A stretch of 64,000 bases of DNA, taken from Tetragonia tetragonoides (lineage: Eukaryota; Streptophyta; Magnoliopsida; Caryophyllales; Aizoaceae). The position numbers and the translations under genes were made by a program. Numbering within the stretch: position 1 is the first letter of the stretch; every line of letters starts with the position of its first letter. Shown one piece after another: positions 43,908 to 54,796 of this stretch. Below the pieces are notes generated by a model that worked only from the letters and a program-made list of their open reading frames with translations, ran no database searches and had not been told where the DNA came from. The DNA lies in assembly GCA_038025085.1 (NCBI GenBank), contig CM076140.1:22379501-22443500 (forward strand), given 5' to 3'.

Positions 43908-44946
43908 AGATAATATTTTTCTTTATGTTGTCTTTTACTTCCGCTTTTGTTCTTTATGCCAGAGGTTCTCTTGCTTGTATTTTCTCTCTATTGTCGGACT
44001 TCCAATATGATAAAACAGCCAGCGTCGTCCTCCTCAGGAGGTGGGAAACAGTTACGAAACATCTGTCAGGCGGCTGCAGAGGCCCTCAAGGCGACAGATG
44101 AGAGTATTCACTTCAATCCCAACAAGAAGTGGGTTGTCGCCTCGTCGGAGGGTGGCACTGGCCGCCGTTCATTGATCACAAAACTCCCTGTCCCTGACGA
44201 TTGTGAGATTGTGATGCCTCTCAAAGACGACGTGATGTTTTTCCTGCTGGATAATGGGATTGCCGTTTATTTGGGGATGATGGAGGCTGGCTTTCGGCTG
44301 CCGTTGCATTCTTCCGTCAGTGAGTACATCAACGATTACAACATAGTGCCGACGCAGATGCTGCCTAACCTCTGGCTTTGTCTGAATGGATACATTGCCA
44401 TGTGTAAGGTGATGGGGTATCCGACATCTTTGAAGATCTTCAAGGCGATGATCAAGCTGGTGGGGGCTGGGAGTAACTCCCGTAAATGCCTTTATACTGC
44501 GTCGATGTTGGATGACTTTCTCTTGGTCCATCATCCGTGGGACAATTATAAGTTCTGGCGATCACGCTGGGTGTATGTGGTCCACAAGGATAAGACAGAG
44601 TTTGAGGGTATGCCTGAGTGGGATTGTGACGAGTCGAGGATTCCCTATGGCGGGCAAGTCGAGCCATTGTCGGATACCGGTCGAATCATTCTTGATAGTT
44701 TTCGGTCAGTAAAAACTATTGCTGAGAGTATCCCTGAAAAAAGGGTGAATAAACCGAAGGATGGTTGTAGGGAGGAATCGGGGGCAGCCAAGGGCGGCGA
44801 TGAGGCCGTGCCGAAAAAGTCCAAGGCCTCTGACGAGGAGGTTATGTACGACCAGCACGAGGTCCGGTATGCCCTGGCGAGGGGCTGGATGGCCGTGCAT
44901 GGATATCTGTCGTACGTGGGTCTTCTCGTCGGCCTTCATGACAAAG

Positions 44947-45017
44947 GTTTGTTTCTTCGCCTCGATTTCCCTTCTCTTTTGTGATGATTTTTCTTAGCTT
45001 TGCGCTCATTTTTGCAG
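44947..45017 (+). other. Intron in antisense gene 3
   Basis: The donor GTTTGTTTC follows 'catgacaaag' and the acceptor 'catttttgcag' precedes 'ataaacacgag'. Splicing keeps the frame. At 71 bp it is a typical short plant intron with a T-rich body. Confidence 0.7.
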
Positions 45018-45787
45018 ATAAACACGAGATGATGCTTAATGCCCAACAGAAGGGTATTGTGTTGGACATCTCTGCCCGCTCCATGTCCCTCATGACGGAG
45101 TACTGGAAAGCGCAGGGGATTCCTTACATACCAACTGGCGTCGATAGGTCGCCTTAGTTGGGTTATGGGGCGGACGAGACACATCTCCAGCCTACGTCGT
45201 CTGCCCATCCGTTAGGTCCTCGTGTTCGACAAAACCCCGCAATGAGGAACATTCGGGGGCGGCGGTTGTGATCCGTTAGAAAAGCAAGGAGGAGATGACT
45301 TCGTCCGTTTCGGTTGCGGAGCCTCCGTCTAAGAAGAAGGGTGTGGACTGTGAATCTATTGCCCCTTCCGGCGAAGGTGTGGTGAACCTGGATTCTACCA
45401 GCAAACCCCGACTTATCGCCACCGAGAATAATATAGATGTTCTGAGGCATTCTCATCTTCGTTCGAAGGCGACAACCCAGACTATGTCCCTCTGGTCGAG
45501 ACGAAGGTTCAATCCCCCGAGTCGTCCACTCATGGGCTTGTGGTCGACGTAGAGTCTGATGAGCCCCAGCAGGAGGGGGGGCAAAACGATGAGTCGTTGG
45601 AAGACGGGGATAGCTATCGTAATCGGGGCAGCGCATGCCTTTTGCTGCTGTATTATGGAACGAGCATCAGAGGTAGACTCTAAATTCCTTTGCACAACAG
45701 GTTGCTACGCCCGAGGCCGCTGAGGCGCTTCTGGGCAACGTCTCGACTCGGGATGCCTTGGCATTTATGACATATCAACTTGGCCTG

Positions 45788-45871
45788 GTAAGCCCTTGAT
45801 GTCATCCCTTAATGTCGCCTTTATATTACGTTTCTTTTTGGCGATAGTTTTGACTTTTTGAGTCTGTGCAG
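45788..45871 (+). other. Second intron in antisense gene 3
   Basis: Donor 'cctg|gtaagc', acceptor 'gtctgtgcag|ctc'. It joins 'YQLGL' to 'LLSLSSRM' in phase 0. Confidence 0.7.
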
Positions 45872-46610
45872 CTCTTATCTCTGAGTTCTAGGATGATTAA
45901 GAAAGATGCGGACGTGGCGGCAGAGCTGGCCAAGGCTAAAAAACTGTCCGACCTTTTGAAGTATCAAACCAAACGGACCAAGTACTTCAGGGACAAGTTC
46001 CTTCAGAACGAGAAGGAGTTTGACGACGCCCGGAAAGACATTTCCAATGCCGACCTCCTTCGCAATCAACTAAAGCAGTACGAGGCAGATCATGAGTCTG
46101 TGTTGGCCTAGCTGAAGGAGAAATTGGCCGCCGTTGAGAAGCGCGAGGCAGAGGCTTTGACGAAGGTCGACATTCTTACTGGCGACATAAACTGTCTGTC
46201 GGAATGAGGTTCAGGCTCTGAGGAAAAAGAATCAGGCCTATGACGGGGTGATTAACCGTTAAAAGGAGAAGGTATCTTCAATTTCCGACAAACTGAAGGT
46301 CTTTCAGGCCTCGTCGTCCCATAGTGACGCAGTTGACGATTTCAAGAAGTCGGACCAGTATCGGATCTATGGCGAGGCTGAATACCGTAGAGGTTTTTCT
46401 GCCGCACAGACTCGGTATAACGCTGTTCTTCAAGATTTTGTTGAACTTGATACTCATGTCGCTGTTAAAAATGCCTTCGACAAGTTTGGCAATGAAGATG
46501 GCACTAAGGACGACGAGTAGTAGTTTTATTTGTTGTATTTAATATTTTCTTTGGTGTCGCTTTGTAACTTGTACCTTTGACTTTTTGGTAATACGGAACG
46601 GGTGTTAATC

Positions 46611-46671
46611 CCTGATTGGTCCTTTGATTTCTCGCGTTTTTTCACCGTGCTTAAATCTTTTTGCCTATAAG
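46611..46671 (+). promoter_or_regulatory. TATA and inverted CCAAT of antisense gene 4
   Basis: GATTGG (reverse CCAAT) at about 46614-46619 and TATAAG at 46666-46671, 43 bp before the ATG at 46714. Confidence 0.4.
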
Positions 46672-46713
46672 TTGACTCCATGCCTTGTCTTCATTTGTAT
46701 TTCAAACTTTCCC

Positions 46714-48077
46714 ATGGATAATAAGCTTTCTCATTTGGCTGATTCTCCTTGGCTCAACTCCACCCCCCAAGACAAGGGAGAGACGTCGGCGCCTGCCCCT
46801 AAAAACAATGAGGCAACTCACGCTGAGCTGTCGTTTATTCCCAGGAGTATCTTAAAGTTATGAAAGAGTCGTTGGCTCCGAAGAAACCTAGGGCTTCAAG
46901 GAAGAGGTCAAGGGTTCATTTGGGGATCCCGTCGGTTATAGAGCCGCTGCCTGTCTGACTTCGAGGCGATGAATCATTAAAGGCTTCCATCGCCCCCAAG
47001 GAAGGGAACATCGGTAGGAATTTTTCTCGGATGGCTGAGGGTCGGATTTTTATGTGTGATGAGGATCTTGAGCACCTAATGGATGAGGGATTGCTCGGTG
47101 AGCCTATGGCGAGAAAGGCGTCGGAGATGAGCCATCGGGTTGGTGGAGCCGGGCCGAGCAAAATAAATGGCGACGGGTTAAGCAAAGTGGATGGGGCCGG
47201 GCCGAGTAACGTGGATGTAGAGGATGCTGGGCTGGGCATGAGGGAAGATGGCGAGGGCTTTTCCTTCTTTGAGACGAAAGCAAGGGGCGATACTGAGGCG
47301 ATCGAGCGATTCTTTGCTCGTTTGATGGGTATGGGGCCTTCTGCCGACTTGGATCACATGTGTGGGAAACGGTCCCGCCAGATGGATCAGATTTTGCATT
47401 GTGCTTGTGAGTTTATCATCCGGTGGGGTGGTTTTACGCACTATTTTTATCCGATGATGTTGCGGGCGAGGAAGGTCTTGCAGGAGAACAAGGATCTTCA
47501 AAAGGAAATTAGTGGGCTCCTGGCCCAAGTGGAGGAGCACACCTTTATGGCTGAAGCGAGACTACAAAGTAACCTTCAGAAGACGACAGAGTTTGAGGAG
47601 AACCGTCGTCTGTTGCACGAGAGGATCGACAGTGTGACCCTTGAGGGTGAGAATTTAGCGAGGCAGCTGGAAGAGTTGAGAGGCGGTGGACACGTTGCCG
47701 GTCGTCCCGGCGTCCATCCCACTCTAAAGGATTTAGAAAATGCTTTTTATGCAATAGGTCGGACAGATGAGGGGCAACATTTTTACGAGGCGTTCAGCAA
47801 ATTATTTTTGCCTTCCAACTGGGTGGAACTGGTGGAGGAACTTGGGGTGCGTCGAATCCTTGGTTGGCGATGATGAGGAAAGGGTGGAGCGTAATCCACG
47901 CGTTGACAAGGACGATGATTCGTCGCCGGTTGACAAAGTGAGCGACGGGTGGAGCTGAGTCCTCGTATTGACAAGGACGATGATAGGATGGAGCTTATCA
48001 CGTTGCCGGTTGACAATGATAAGGGACGGGTGGAGCCTAGCCCTTCTTGGTCGCCTCCGACGGCGGAACCGGCCTAA
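46714..48077 (+). pseudogene. Antisense gene 4 of large Tat element (acidic/coiled-coil protein)
   Basis: ATG 46714: MDNKLSHLADSPWLNSTPQ. A frameshift near 46835 and a TGA near 46957 precede a long open stretch (47031-47873) with 'DEDLEHLMDEGLLGEPMARK', a Gly/Pro repeat of 'GAGPSKING/DGLSKVDG' type, 'SADLDHMCGKRSRQMDQIL', 'CACEFIIRWGGFTHYFYPMM' and coiled coil ('RARKVLQENKDLQKEISGLL'). After a shift near 47850 an acidic tail repeats 'RVDKDDD'/'RIDKDDD' to TAA 48075-48077. Family unknown. The 3' end faces the end of pol, giving a convergent arrangement. Confidence 0.6.
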
Positions 48078-48444
48078 AGGTGGCTCTCTTAATCCATTTT
48101 GTATAATATCGGATGATTAGTAGGATGTTTTAACTCTGTTTAAGCGTTTTGCTGACAGACGTCAGGAGCGCTGTTGTATAAACTTGATTTAATAATTATT
48201 CAAAGTTTGTTACGTTTGTTATTTTTGTTTCGTCAGGAACTATTTTTGCTGATTTTACTCAGAGTTCGTATTGACTGGAAACAATAACATGGTAAATGTG
48301 AACTGCCTTTAGCTGATTTGTTTAAATTAGAGTTCATAATAGCTTGCGAAGTTAGGACGAAAGCGTGTGATATATTTCATTCTTGTAAAGATTTTGCACC
48401 CTCGGGGTGATTACAGGTGAATAGAGAATAATTACACAGCTTGG
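48078..48444. other. Convergent intergenic spacer
   Basis: AT-rich, no coding signal. It should hold the 3' ends of antisense gene 4 (plus) and of the pol transcript (minus). Confidence 0.5.
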
Positions 48445-49900
48445 TTATTTCCTACTCGCCTGATCTTTTTTTCCATCGCCCCTTTTATGGCAGACGGTGA
48501 TCAGAGGTGGTATTTCTTGAGATTGCAGGTGTTCCAGGTCCTTGGGATTAGTTCTCCATCCCGTTTTTGGAGGCGGTACGTTCCTTCGGATTTCCTCCCT
48601 GATCATGTATGGGCCTTCCCAGGTAGGAGTTAACTTGCCAAATTCTGAAGCCTTTTCTATAGCTTCGATTTTTCTGAGGTCTAAGTCCCCGGCATGCAAA
48701 GGGAGAAGATAGACAATTTTGTTGTACTGTTGGGACATCCGGAGGCAATATATTTCGGCCCTGAGAAGGGCGTCGCCTCTTCTCTCTGGTAGAAGGTCGA
48801 GGTCTACTCTGTGACTGGAGTTGTTGGTGTCCTCGTTGTACATTAGAATTCTCAAAGTGGGTTCCTTGATTTCGATTGGGAGGACCGCCTTGGCCCCATA
48901 GACGAGCATGAAGGGTGTCTCTCCTGTCGCGTTCTTCTCGATGGTTCTTAGGGACCAGGGTACATTCAGTAGTTCGTCGGCCCCAAGCCCATTGGCTGCG
49001 TCGAGCTTTCTCCTTTGGCCTTGGAGAATCTGCTTTTTGGATGATTCGGCATGTCCATTGGCCTGGGGGCGACAACAGTGAAGTTTCCTGTGATGCAGTT
49101 TTTCTTCAGCTAGTCCTGAAGCTTCAATGTCTCAAACTGGGCTGCATTGTCAAAGTGCGTTATGATATTGCGCCAGAAAAACTTCTTGACGTCGGCCTCT
49201 GCCATTGTCGTTTTAGCCTCTACTTCAATCCACTTGGTGAAGTAGTCGACTGCGACAATTATGAATTTGCATTGATACTTGGCCGTTGGGAAGGGCCCAA
49301 GGATATGTTTTTCTTCAGCCAGTCCTAAAGCTTCAATGTCTCAAACTGGGCTGCATTGTCAAAGTGTGCTATGATATTGCGCCAGAAAAACTTCTTGACG
49401 TCGGCCTCTGCCATTGTCGTTTCAGCCTCTACTTCAATCCACTTGGTGAAGTAGTCGACTGCGACAATTATGAATTTGCATTGATACTTGGCATATGTTC
49501 TATGCCCCATCTGGGGAAGGGTAGCGTTGTGGATATGGGCTTCTGTTCTATTGCTGGTTTGTGATAGGTGTGGGCAAATTTTTGACATTTGTCGCACTTT
49601 GTTGAGTAGGAGATGGCATCGTGTCTTAATGTCGGCCAAAGTACCCCATTCTTAGGGTTTTTGCAATCAGCGCTCGTCTGCCAATGTGAGAGCTGCAGAC
49701 GCCATCGTGAAGGTCGGCCAGCACCTTTTTCCCTGCCTTTGGTGTGATGCATTTTAGCAAGGTCTGGGTGTATGAGACTTTTTAAAGATGTCCCTTGAAG
49801 ATGGTGAACCATTTTGATCGCCTTTCTACTCTCTAGACCTCTTTTTTGTCTGCTGGTAAGGTTCCTTCGGTTAGGAGCTGTAGGATGGGGTCCATCCAAC
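48445..49900 (-). pseudogene. Tat integrase
   Basis: Minus strand. The zinc-binding region near 49560-49620 gives 'CDKCQKFAHTYHKPA'. The core gives 'FIIVAVDYFTKWIEVEAETT', with the first catalytic Asp. 'ANGHAESSKKQI' marks the end of the core with the Glu. The C-terminal part is 'MLVYGAKAVLPIEIKEPTLR' and 'GKLTPTWEGPYMI' (48445-48909). The second Asp region is corrupt ('HFDNAAQFETLKL'). A 209-bp internal tandem duplication and several frameshifts break it. Confidence 0.85.
49098..49493 (-). repeat. 209-bp tandem duplication inside integrase
   Basis: 'gcttcaatgtctcaaactgg' begins at 49121 and 49330, and the match extends from 'tttttcttcag' to 'ttgatacttggc' in both copies. 209 is not divisible by three, so the duplication itself breaks the frame. 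Copies differ at a handful of bases. Confidence 0.93.
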
Positions 49901-51293
49901 TGGAGCTTCTGTCTAGCACCATGGCTTCCTCATTCTCCATGCTTCTCTCGACTTTTACATCCCAAAAAATGGTTCGTGAATGGTCGCTCTTGGCAGAGCT
50001 AGCCAACTTGGACAAAGCCTCCGCCTGGTTGTTCTCGGATCGGGGAACCTGCATTATTTCAAAAGTTGTCAGCTTGTTGATCAGCCCTCGTGCCTTGGGT
50101 AGGTAGGCATTCATATGCTTGTCTCTTGCTTTGTATAAGCCATTGATCTGACTAACGACCAACTGCGAATATGAATGGGATTTGACCTTGGAGGCCCCTA
50201 CCGCGATACAATATTCGAATCCTGAAATCAGCGCTTTATATTCCGCCAAATTGTTGGTGGCGTTGAATTTGAATCTGAGGGCATACTCGTAGTCTTCGCC
50301 CTCAAGAGACGTGCATATGAGGCCTGCCCCTGACCCTTGATTGGTTGCCGACCCATCTAAAAATATCGTCCACGATATGTCTGGGTCAAACGATGGAATT
50401 GGGCGTCGAATACTTTCGGCGACAAAGTCGGCTAAGGCTTGTCCTTTGATGGCCTTCCGGGGTTCGTATTCGGTTCCGAGCCCTTGTAGGTGTACAACCC
50501 ATTTGAGCAGTCTGCCGGCGTTGTCAAACTTTCCCAAGATGTTTTTTAAGGGGTGGTCGGATAATACGACAATGCTGTAGGACTCAGAGTAAGGCTTCAA
50601 AGTTTTGCTCGCTGTGTAGAGTGCTAGTACAATTTTCTCTACCAACGGGTAGCTAGCCTCGGCGCTATTGAAGGCGTGTCTGGTGTAGTAGACGGGCCTT
50701 TGGCTTTTGTCCCTTTTGACGAGGAGGACAGCGCTCACCGCCGTGTCGGAGGTTGCCAGGTAGCAGAATATTTCCTCTTCTGGTTCTGGTGCGACCATAG
50801 TTGGCACTTGGGTGAGGTATTTCTTCAACTCGTCGAACACTTGTACTAGTTCAGTCGTCCAGCAAAACATTGTGTTCTTCTTGATGGTGTTAAAAAAAGG
50901 GGCACTCTTGTCCGCTCCCCTGGCGATAAATCGCCAAGGGCCGCGACGCATCCGGCTAGCTTTTTGCACCTCTTTGACTTTTTTGGGAGGCTCCATTTCC
51001 AAGATGGCCGCCACGTTGTCTGGGTTGGCATCGATTCCTCTCTGGCTTATCATGTAGCCCAGAAACTTCCCAGCTTGGACTCCGAACGTACACTTTTTCG
51101 GATTGAGTTTCATGTTGTAAAGACGTAGATTCTCGAAGGTCTGACGTAAGTCCCCGACGTGGATGCCACCCAGCTTCTTCTTTACAATCATGTCGTCGAC
51201 ATAAACTTCCATCGTGTCCCCCGGTTGGTATTCGAACAACCTGTTTACCTGTCTCTGGTACGTGGCTCTAACGTTCTTCAGCCCAAAGGGCAT
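49833..51293 (-). pseudogene. Tat RT C-terminal part, RNase H and archaeal-type RNase H
   Basis: A 486-codon open stretch. RT: 'MPFGLKN' and the catalytic 'YVDDMIV'. First RNase H: 'RPVYYTRHAFNSAEASYP', with 'LSDHPL'. Second, archaeal-type RNase H: 'SWTIFLDGSATNQGSGAGLI', 'NNLAEYKALISG' and 'SYSQLVVSQI', where family members read SDSQLVV, so the third catalytic Asp is Tyr. The additional RNase H is the hallmark of Tat elements. RT copies RNA into DNA; the RNases H degrade the RNA strand. Confidence 0.92.
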
Positions 51294-51299
51294 GGCCTT

Positions 51300-51991
51300 G
51301 TAGCAATGTAGGCCATGTTCTGTGACGCCGTATTTTCTTGATCAACCTCATCCACTTGGACTTGGTGGTACCCGGAGTAGGCGTCCATGAAACTGAGCGT
51401 CTAATGGCCGGCTCTTTAGTTGACCAGTCGGTCAATCCTCGGGACGGGAAAACTGTCTTTCGGGCAAGCTTTGTTCAAATCCGTGAAGTCAATGCACATA
51501 CGCCAGGATCTGTTTGGCTTTTTAACCAGGAATAAGTTACTGATCCAGCCAGGGTACTGGCATTCCCTGATGAAGCCGGCTTCAATCAGCTTCGCCACCT
51601 CTTCCTTCACGGCTTTGTTTCTCTCGTCACCTAGGTGACATTTCTTTGGTTTGTCAGGGGTGGCCGTAGGTAATATATTTAGTTTGTGCATAATGACGTC
51701 CGAGCTGATTCCGGGCATATCTTTTGCCGAAAAATCAAAGATGTCTTGGTACACTTGCAAAAGGCTGATCATCGATTGTTTTTCCTCGCCCTGTAGGGAG
51801 CTTCCAACTCTGACCGTCCGGTCTGGACATTTTGCATCGAGGGCGACTTCCTCGACGGTCTCTACTGCCTGGGCCGTGTCGTGCATGTCTTCTCGTGGAT
51901 GGATGTTGTCGCCTCCTGTAGGGACGGCAATGTTCATGGCCTCCGCTACCTTTTTTCCCTTCCTTTTGATTTTCTCATGATCGGTTTCCAA
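51300..51991 (-). pseudogene. Tat reverse transcriptase N-terminal part
   Basis: 'FDFSAKDMPGISSDVIMHKL', 'AGFIRECQYPGWISNLFLVK', 'WRMCIDFTDLNKACPKDSFP' and, after a stop, 'LSFMDAYSGYHQ' with the first catalytic Asp. TAA near 51418 and a frameshift near 51300 separate it from the downstream part. Confidence 0.9.
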
Positions 51992-51997
51992 GATGGG

Positions 51998-52828
51998 CTA
52001 GACCATTGTGAAGCAGCATTCTCTCACCGTCTTCTGGTTGTCATAGAGGCTGCCAATGTTTCTGTCGTCGCACTCAAAATTCATGAGGAGCATGTGATTG
52101 GTGACGACTGCCCTGATCTTATTCAAGGAGGGACGACCGAGGATGACATTGTAGGCCGACGAGTCTTCTATGACCATGAAGTTGATGTAAGTCGTGCGAC
52201 ATGTTCCCTTCGGTTCGAAGTAGACCGACAACCTGCAGCTCCCCAGCGGGTGGACGACCTTTTTGCCGAATCTGACAATGCATCGAGTAACTCTTTGGAG
52301 GCTTTATTCACCATAGTTGAGTTGCCGGAAGCAGTCGATGGATATCAAATCGGCTGAGCTGCCGCTCTCTATCGGTACCCTTTTCACACGATGATCTTGG
52401 ATTTTGAGTTCAACAACCATTGGATCGTCGTGGGGGGCAACGATACGCCTCATGTCTTCTTCTATGAAGGTGATGGGTTTCATCGGCTTCAGAGGGCCAA
52501 TAATCATGACAATAATCTGGGTAGCCTCTCTAACGTACGCTTTATGGACGCTGATTGTTCTATCGTTCAGAGGGACTCCTCCTGCGATGCTGGCGACATA
52601 ATCAATGTCGTCACTATCGGTTTTGGGAACCTCTTCCTTCTTTGCTACCGCGGTGACTACCGCGTCCCTATAGACATAGTTTTTGAATCGCCCTTGGGAG
52701 AGGAGGCAGAGTGCTCTTTCCGAGTCCTTGCATTCCGCAGTCGTATGCTCCACATCTTCATGGTAGTCAGAGTATTTTGCCTTTTCCCTGAACATGTATG
52801 GCTGTCAGATCCGACTAAGTTCCCTTAA
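51998..52828 (-). pseudogene. Tat gag zinc knuckle and aspartic protease
   Basis: 52304-52795 holds 'YSDYHEDVEHTTAEC', a decayed knuckle (Ser for Cys), and the protease active-site region 'VPIESGSSADLI', in which the catalytic Asp is Glu. 51998-52231 gives the protease C-terminal half, 'DSSAYNVILGRPSLNKI'. A frameshift lies between. The protease would cut the gag-pol polyprotein. The Asp to Glu change would probably inactivate it. Confidence 0.82.
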
Positions 52829-54355
52829 CCAGTTCCTCTCCTTAATGTCTGTCAAGATCACCTCCCTGGGGTGTGAGAAAGGATATATCTCGTCGGACTC
52901 GTAGGATAGGTGTGTGGCCTTACGTGAGGACTCTTTTTTTATTTTAGGGGCGTTGCTGGTCGTCATGACCTCGGCGCTTCTCTTTTGTCCCAATTGTGGA
53001 GGGGTGTTCTCCTTTTCCTTCTCCTTTTCCTTGATGGAATAGCAAACCTCCGTCGCCGTGCAGAATTCCTAGGCCTTGTCGAGGGCGTCTCTAATAGACG
53101 TCACTCTCTTTTCTACAAGAGCGAACTTGTAGTTGCTAGATAACATCCCCTGGAGGAAGTACGAGTAGGCGACCTCGTCGTTCACCTTGCCGATTTCTGT
53201 TTTGGCTGTGTTGAATCTTTTACGGTACCCACGAAGTGGTTCTTTCTTCATCTGGGTAACGCTGGCAAGATGGGAGACTGTCTTCTCTAGGCGTTTGTTG
53301 CCCACAAAATGGTTGACAAATTTCTTTGCCAACTCTTTGAAATTTTCGATGGACCCTCGTGGGAGCTCGTTGAACCATTTTAGGGCAAGGCCCCATAACG
53401 TAGGCGGATAGAATTTGCACAGGGTGGGTACATCAGTGGTATCCATATACATGTTTGTCGTGTAGGCATCCACGTGTTCGTTGGGGTCTATCAGCGCGAC
53501 ACCGTCATTTACTGCTATGGCTGCCACCTTTTTTTTTTCATATCCTTAGGGCGAACAGAATCTCCTTCGTGAAGGGTGAGTCACAACGCTTCTCATCGAC
53601 ATACAGCTCTCCCAGCCTCCGCGAAAGTGATATCACTGAGTGGTTTCTAGCTCTGTCATCATTTCTGCTTCCTTCTGGCCTTTCCCCTCGCTACTGGGAC
53701 GACAAGACTTCGATAATTTTACCTTTGGAACGGCTATGGAACGTGCCTAAGCTACATTTGTCATCAGCATAAGGAGTGGACACTGACTCTCTGTCCCGCC
53801 GTATGCGTACGATAGTCTCGCGAGCGTCGGGTCTTGCGGGACCAGTTTTATGTCGTCTCGCGGTCGTCGCCCCTTTCATCTTGCGGGTGATTGATAAGGT
53901 CCCGGGCGTCTCGTCTCGAGGACTCTCCTCTCTCTCTGACAGGCTCCCGCTCACCGTCCCCTGTCGTCGTGACACTGATTGATGAGATGCCGGACGTCGT
54001 CGGGATCGAGGAAACATCTAGGGAGGGGCCTGGTCAGGGGGGCACCATCATTAGCCGTTAGAGGTGTGCCAAAAATTTGAATAGGGAAGGGTCGAGCGAT
54101 AGGAGGCGGCTAGGCCTTGAGTGCGTCGTGCACCTCCTGCGCCACGCCTTCCATTATCTTCTGTTGCATCGTAGCCATAGCCCACGACAGGTCTCCTTCA
54201 TACACCAAGCTTTCAATTATGGGTTGACCGCCCGGAGGGGGGATGGTGCTTCTGAACGGGGGAGGGGGCATCGGCTGCGCGACGGTTGAGTTCGTCGGCT
54301 GTCCGTGAGGGATCTCCGAGCCCGACTCATGTGTCACGTCTTCTACGACTGTCAT
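52829..54355 (-). pseudogene. Tat gag
   Basis: The ATG complement is at 54353-54355 (MTVVEDVTHESGSE). A proline-rich linker and 'MATMQQKIMEGVAQEV' are followed by a decayed segment, then the Retrotrans_gag core at 53069-53527: 'HVDAYTTNMYMDTTDVPTLC', 'WGLALKWFNELPRGSIENF' and 'EPLRGYRKRFNTAKTEI'. Stops and shifts in 53530-54110 and near 53000. Confidence 0.85.
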
Positions 54356-54399
54356 TATGTTTTAATTGTCAAATCAACTCTTTGCTCAACTAGGTAATA

Positions 54400-54418
54400 C
54401 TCCCCACATACGGCGCCA
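54400..54418 (-). other. Primer-binding site of the large Tat element
   Basis: The minus strand reads TGGCGCCGTATGTGGGGAG two bases after the LTR end. TGGCGCCG is a common gypsy primer-site start, here differing from the TGGCGACT type of the other Tat elements in the window. Confidence 0.8.
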
Positions 54419-54420
54419 AA

Positions 54421-54796
54421 TGTTGGGGGTTTTTTTTTCCTGTATCGGGAGTATGGATAGTTGGCGTGGGTTGTCTGTCGGCTTGGCGACTGTTCCAACA
54501 ATACCTGCACACACAAAAACGTTAACTGGCCCGAAGGTGGGGGGGTTCCCAGATCCTCGCTCCGAAGCTCAAGTCAGTTCTCGATTGTAGTGATAGTAAT
54601 GATTCGATTGATTGTGGTTGTCTTTTCACATACCTGGAGACTACTATTTCTAGAGCACATATCCTTATGCAGACAGGCTATTGGGGGACACGTGTCATTG
54701 TGGGAATGGTTAGGGAGAGCCTGTTCAGGCGGATGTTGGAGCTAGGCTCCCTTTGTGGGCTTTAGGGCCAGGTCTTGGTTCTGGGCCTGTAATTGA
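54421..54796 (-). repeat. 5' LTR of the large Tat element, outer end missing
   Basis: Matches 32126-32518 over about 375 bp. The G-box palindrome is kept ('gacacgtgtc', about 54689-54698), but the minus-strand TATA is changed (CTAGAAATAG at 54644-54653 for CTATAAATAG). The outer end (GTGACGTAAAT region) is absent; unrelated sequence begins at about 54797. Confidence 0.82.

Larger units (their letters stand above)
43956..46520 (+). pseudogene. Antisense gene 3: spliced 'putative gypsy type transposon' domain protein
   Basis: Starts at ATG 43956 or 44007 (MIKQPASSSSGGGKQ). Exon 1 has 'MPLKDDVMFFLLDNGIAVYL', 'GFRLPLHSSVSEYINDY', 'WLCLNGYIAMCKVMG' and 'RSRWVYVV', matching the plant transposon domain known from retroelement-linked genes (Pfam 'putative gypsy type transposon', from memory). 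Intron 44947-45017 (GT...AG, 71 bp) joins HDK to DKHEMM. A second intron lies at 45788-45871. A third is likely within about 45619-45700. The last part is a long coiled coil ('AAELAKAKKLSDLLKYQTKR') ending 'NEDGTKDDE'. Stops at about 45156, 46109 and 46261 and a frameshift near 46205 disable it. Confidence 0.72.
32126..54796 (-). mobile_element. Large Tat-lineage LTR retrotransposon (about 13.2 kb without its insertion)
   Basis: 5' LTR at right (54421-54796), primer site 54400-54418, gag-protease-RT-RNase H-archaeal-type RNase H-integrase running leftward to 48445, then four plus-strand genes, a purine tract and the 3' LTR (32126-32518). The dual RNase H defines the Tat lineage. The mosaic Tat element 32674-42161 plus its 5-bp duplication (9.49 kb) is inserted within it. 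The right LTR is cut at about 54796 and lacks its outer end, so the target duplication of the large element cannot be checked; the left flank pentamer is ACTAT. The two LTRs differ at many places, so the element is old. Confidence 0.85.
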
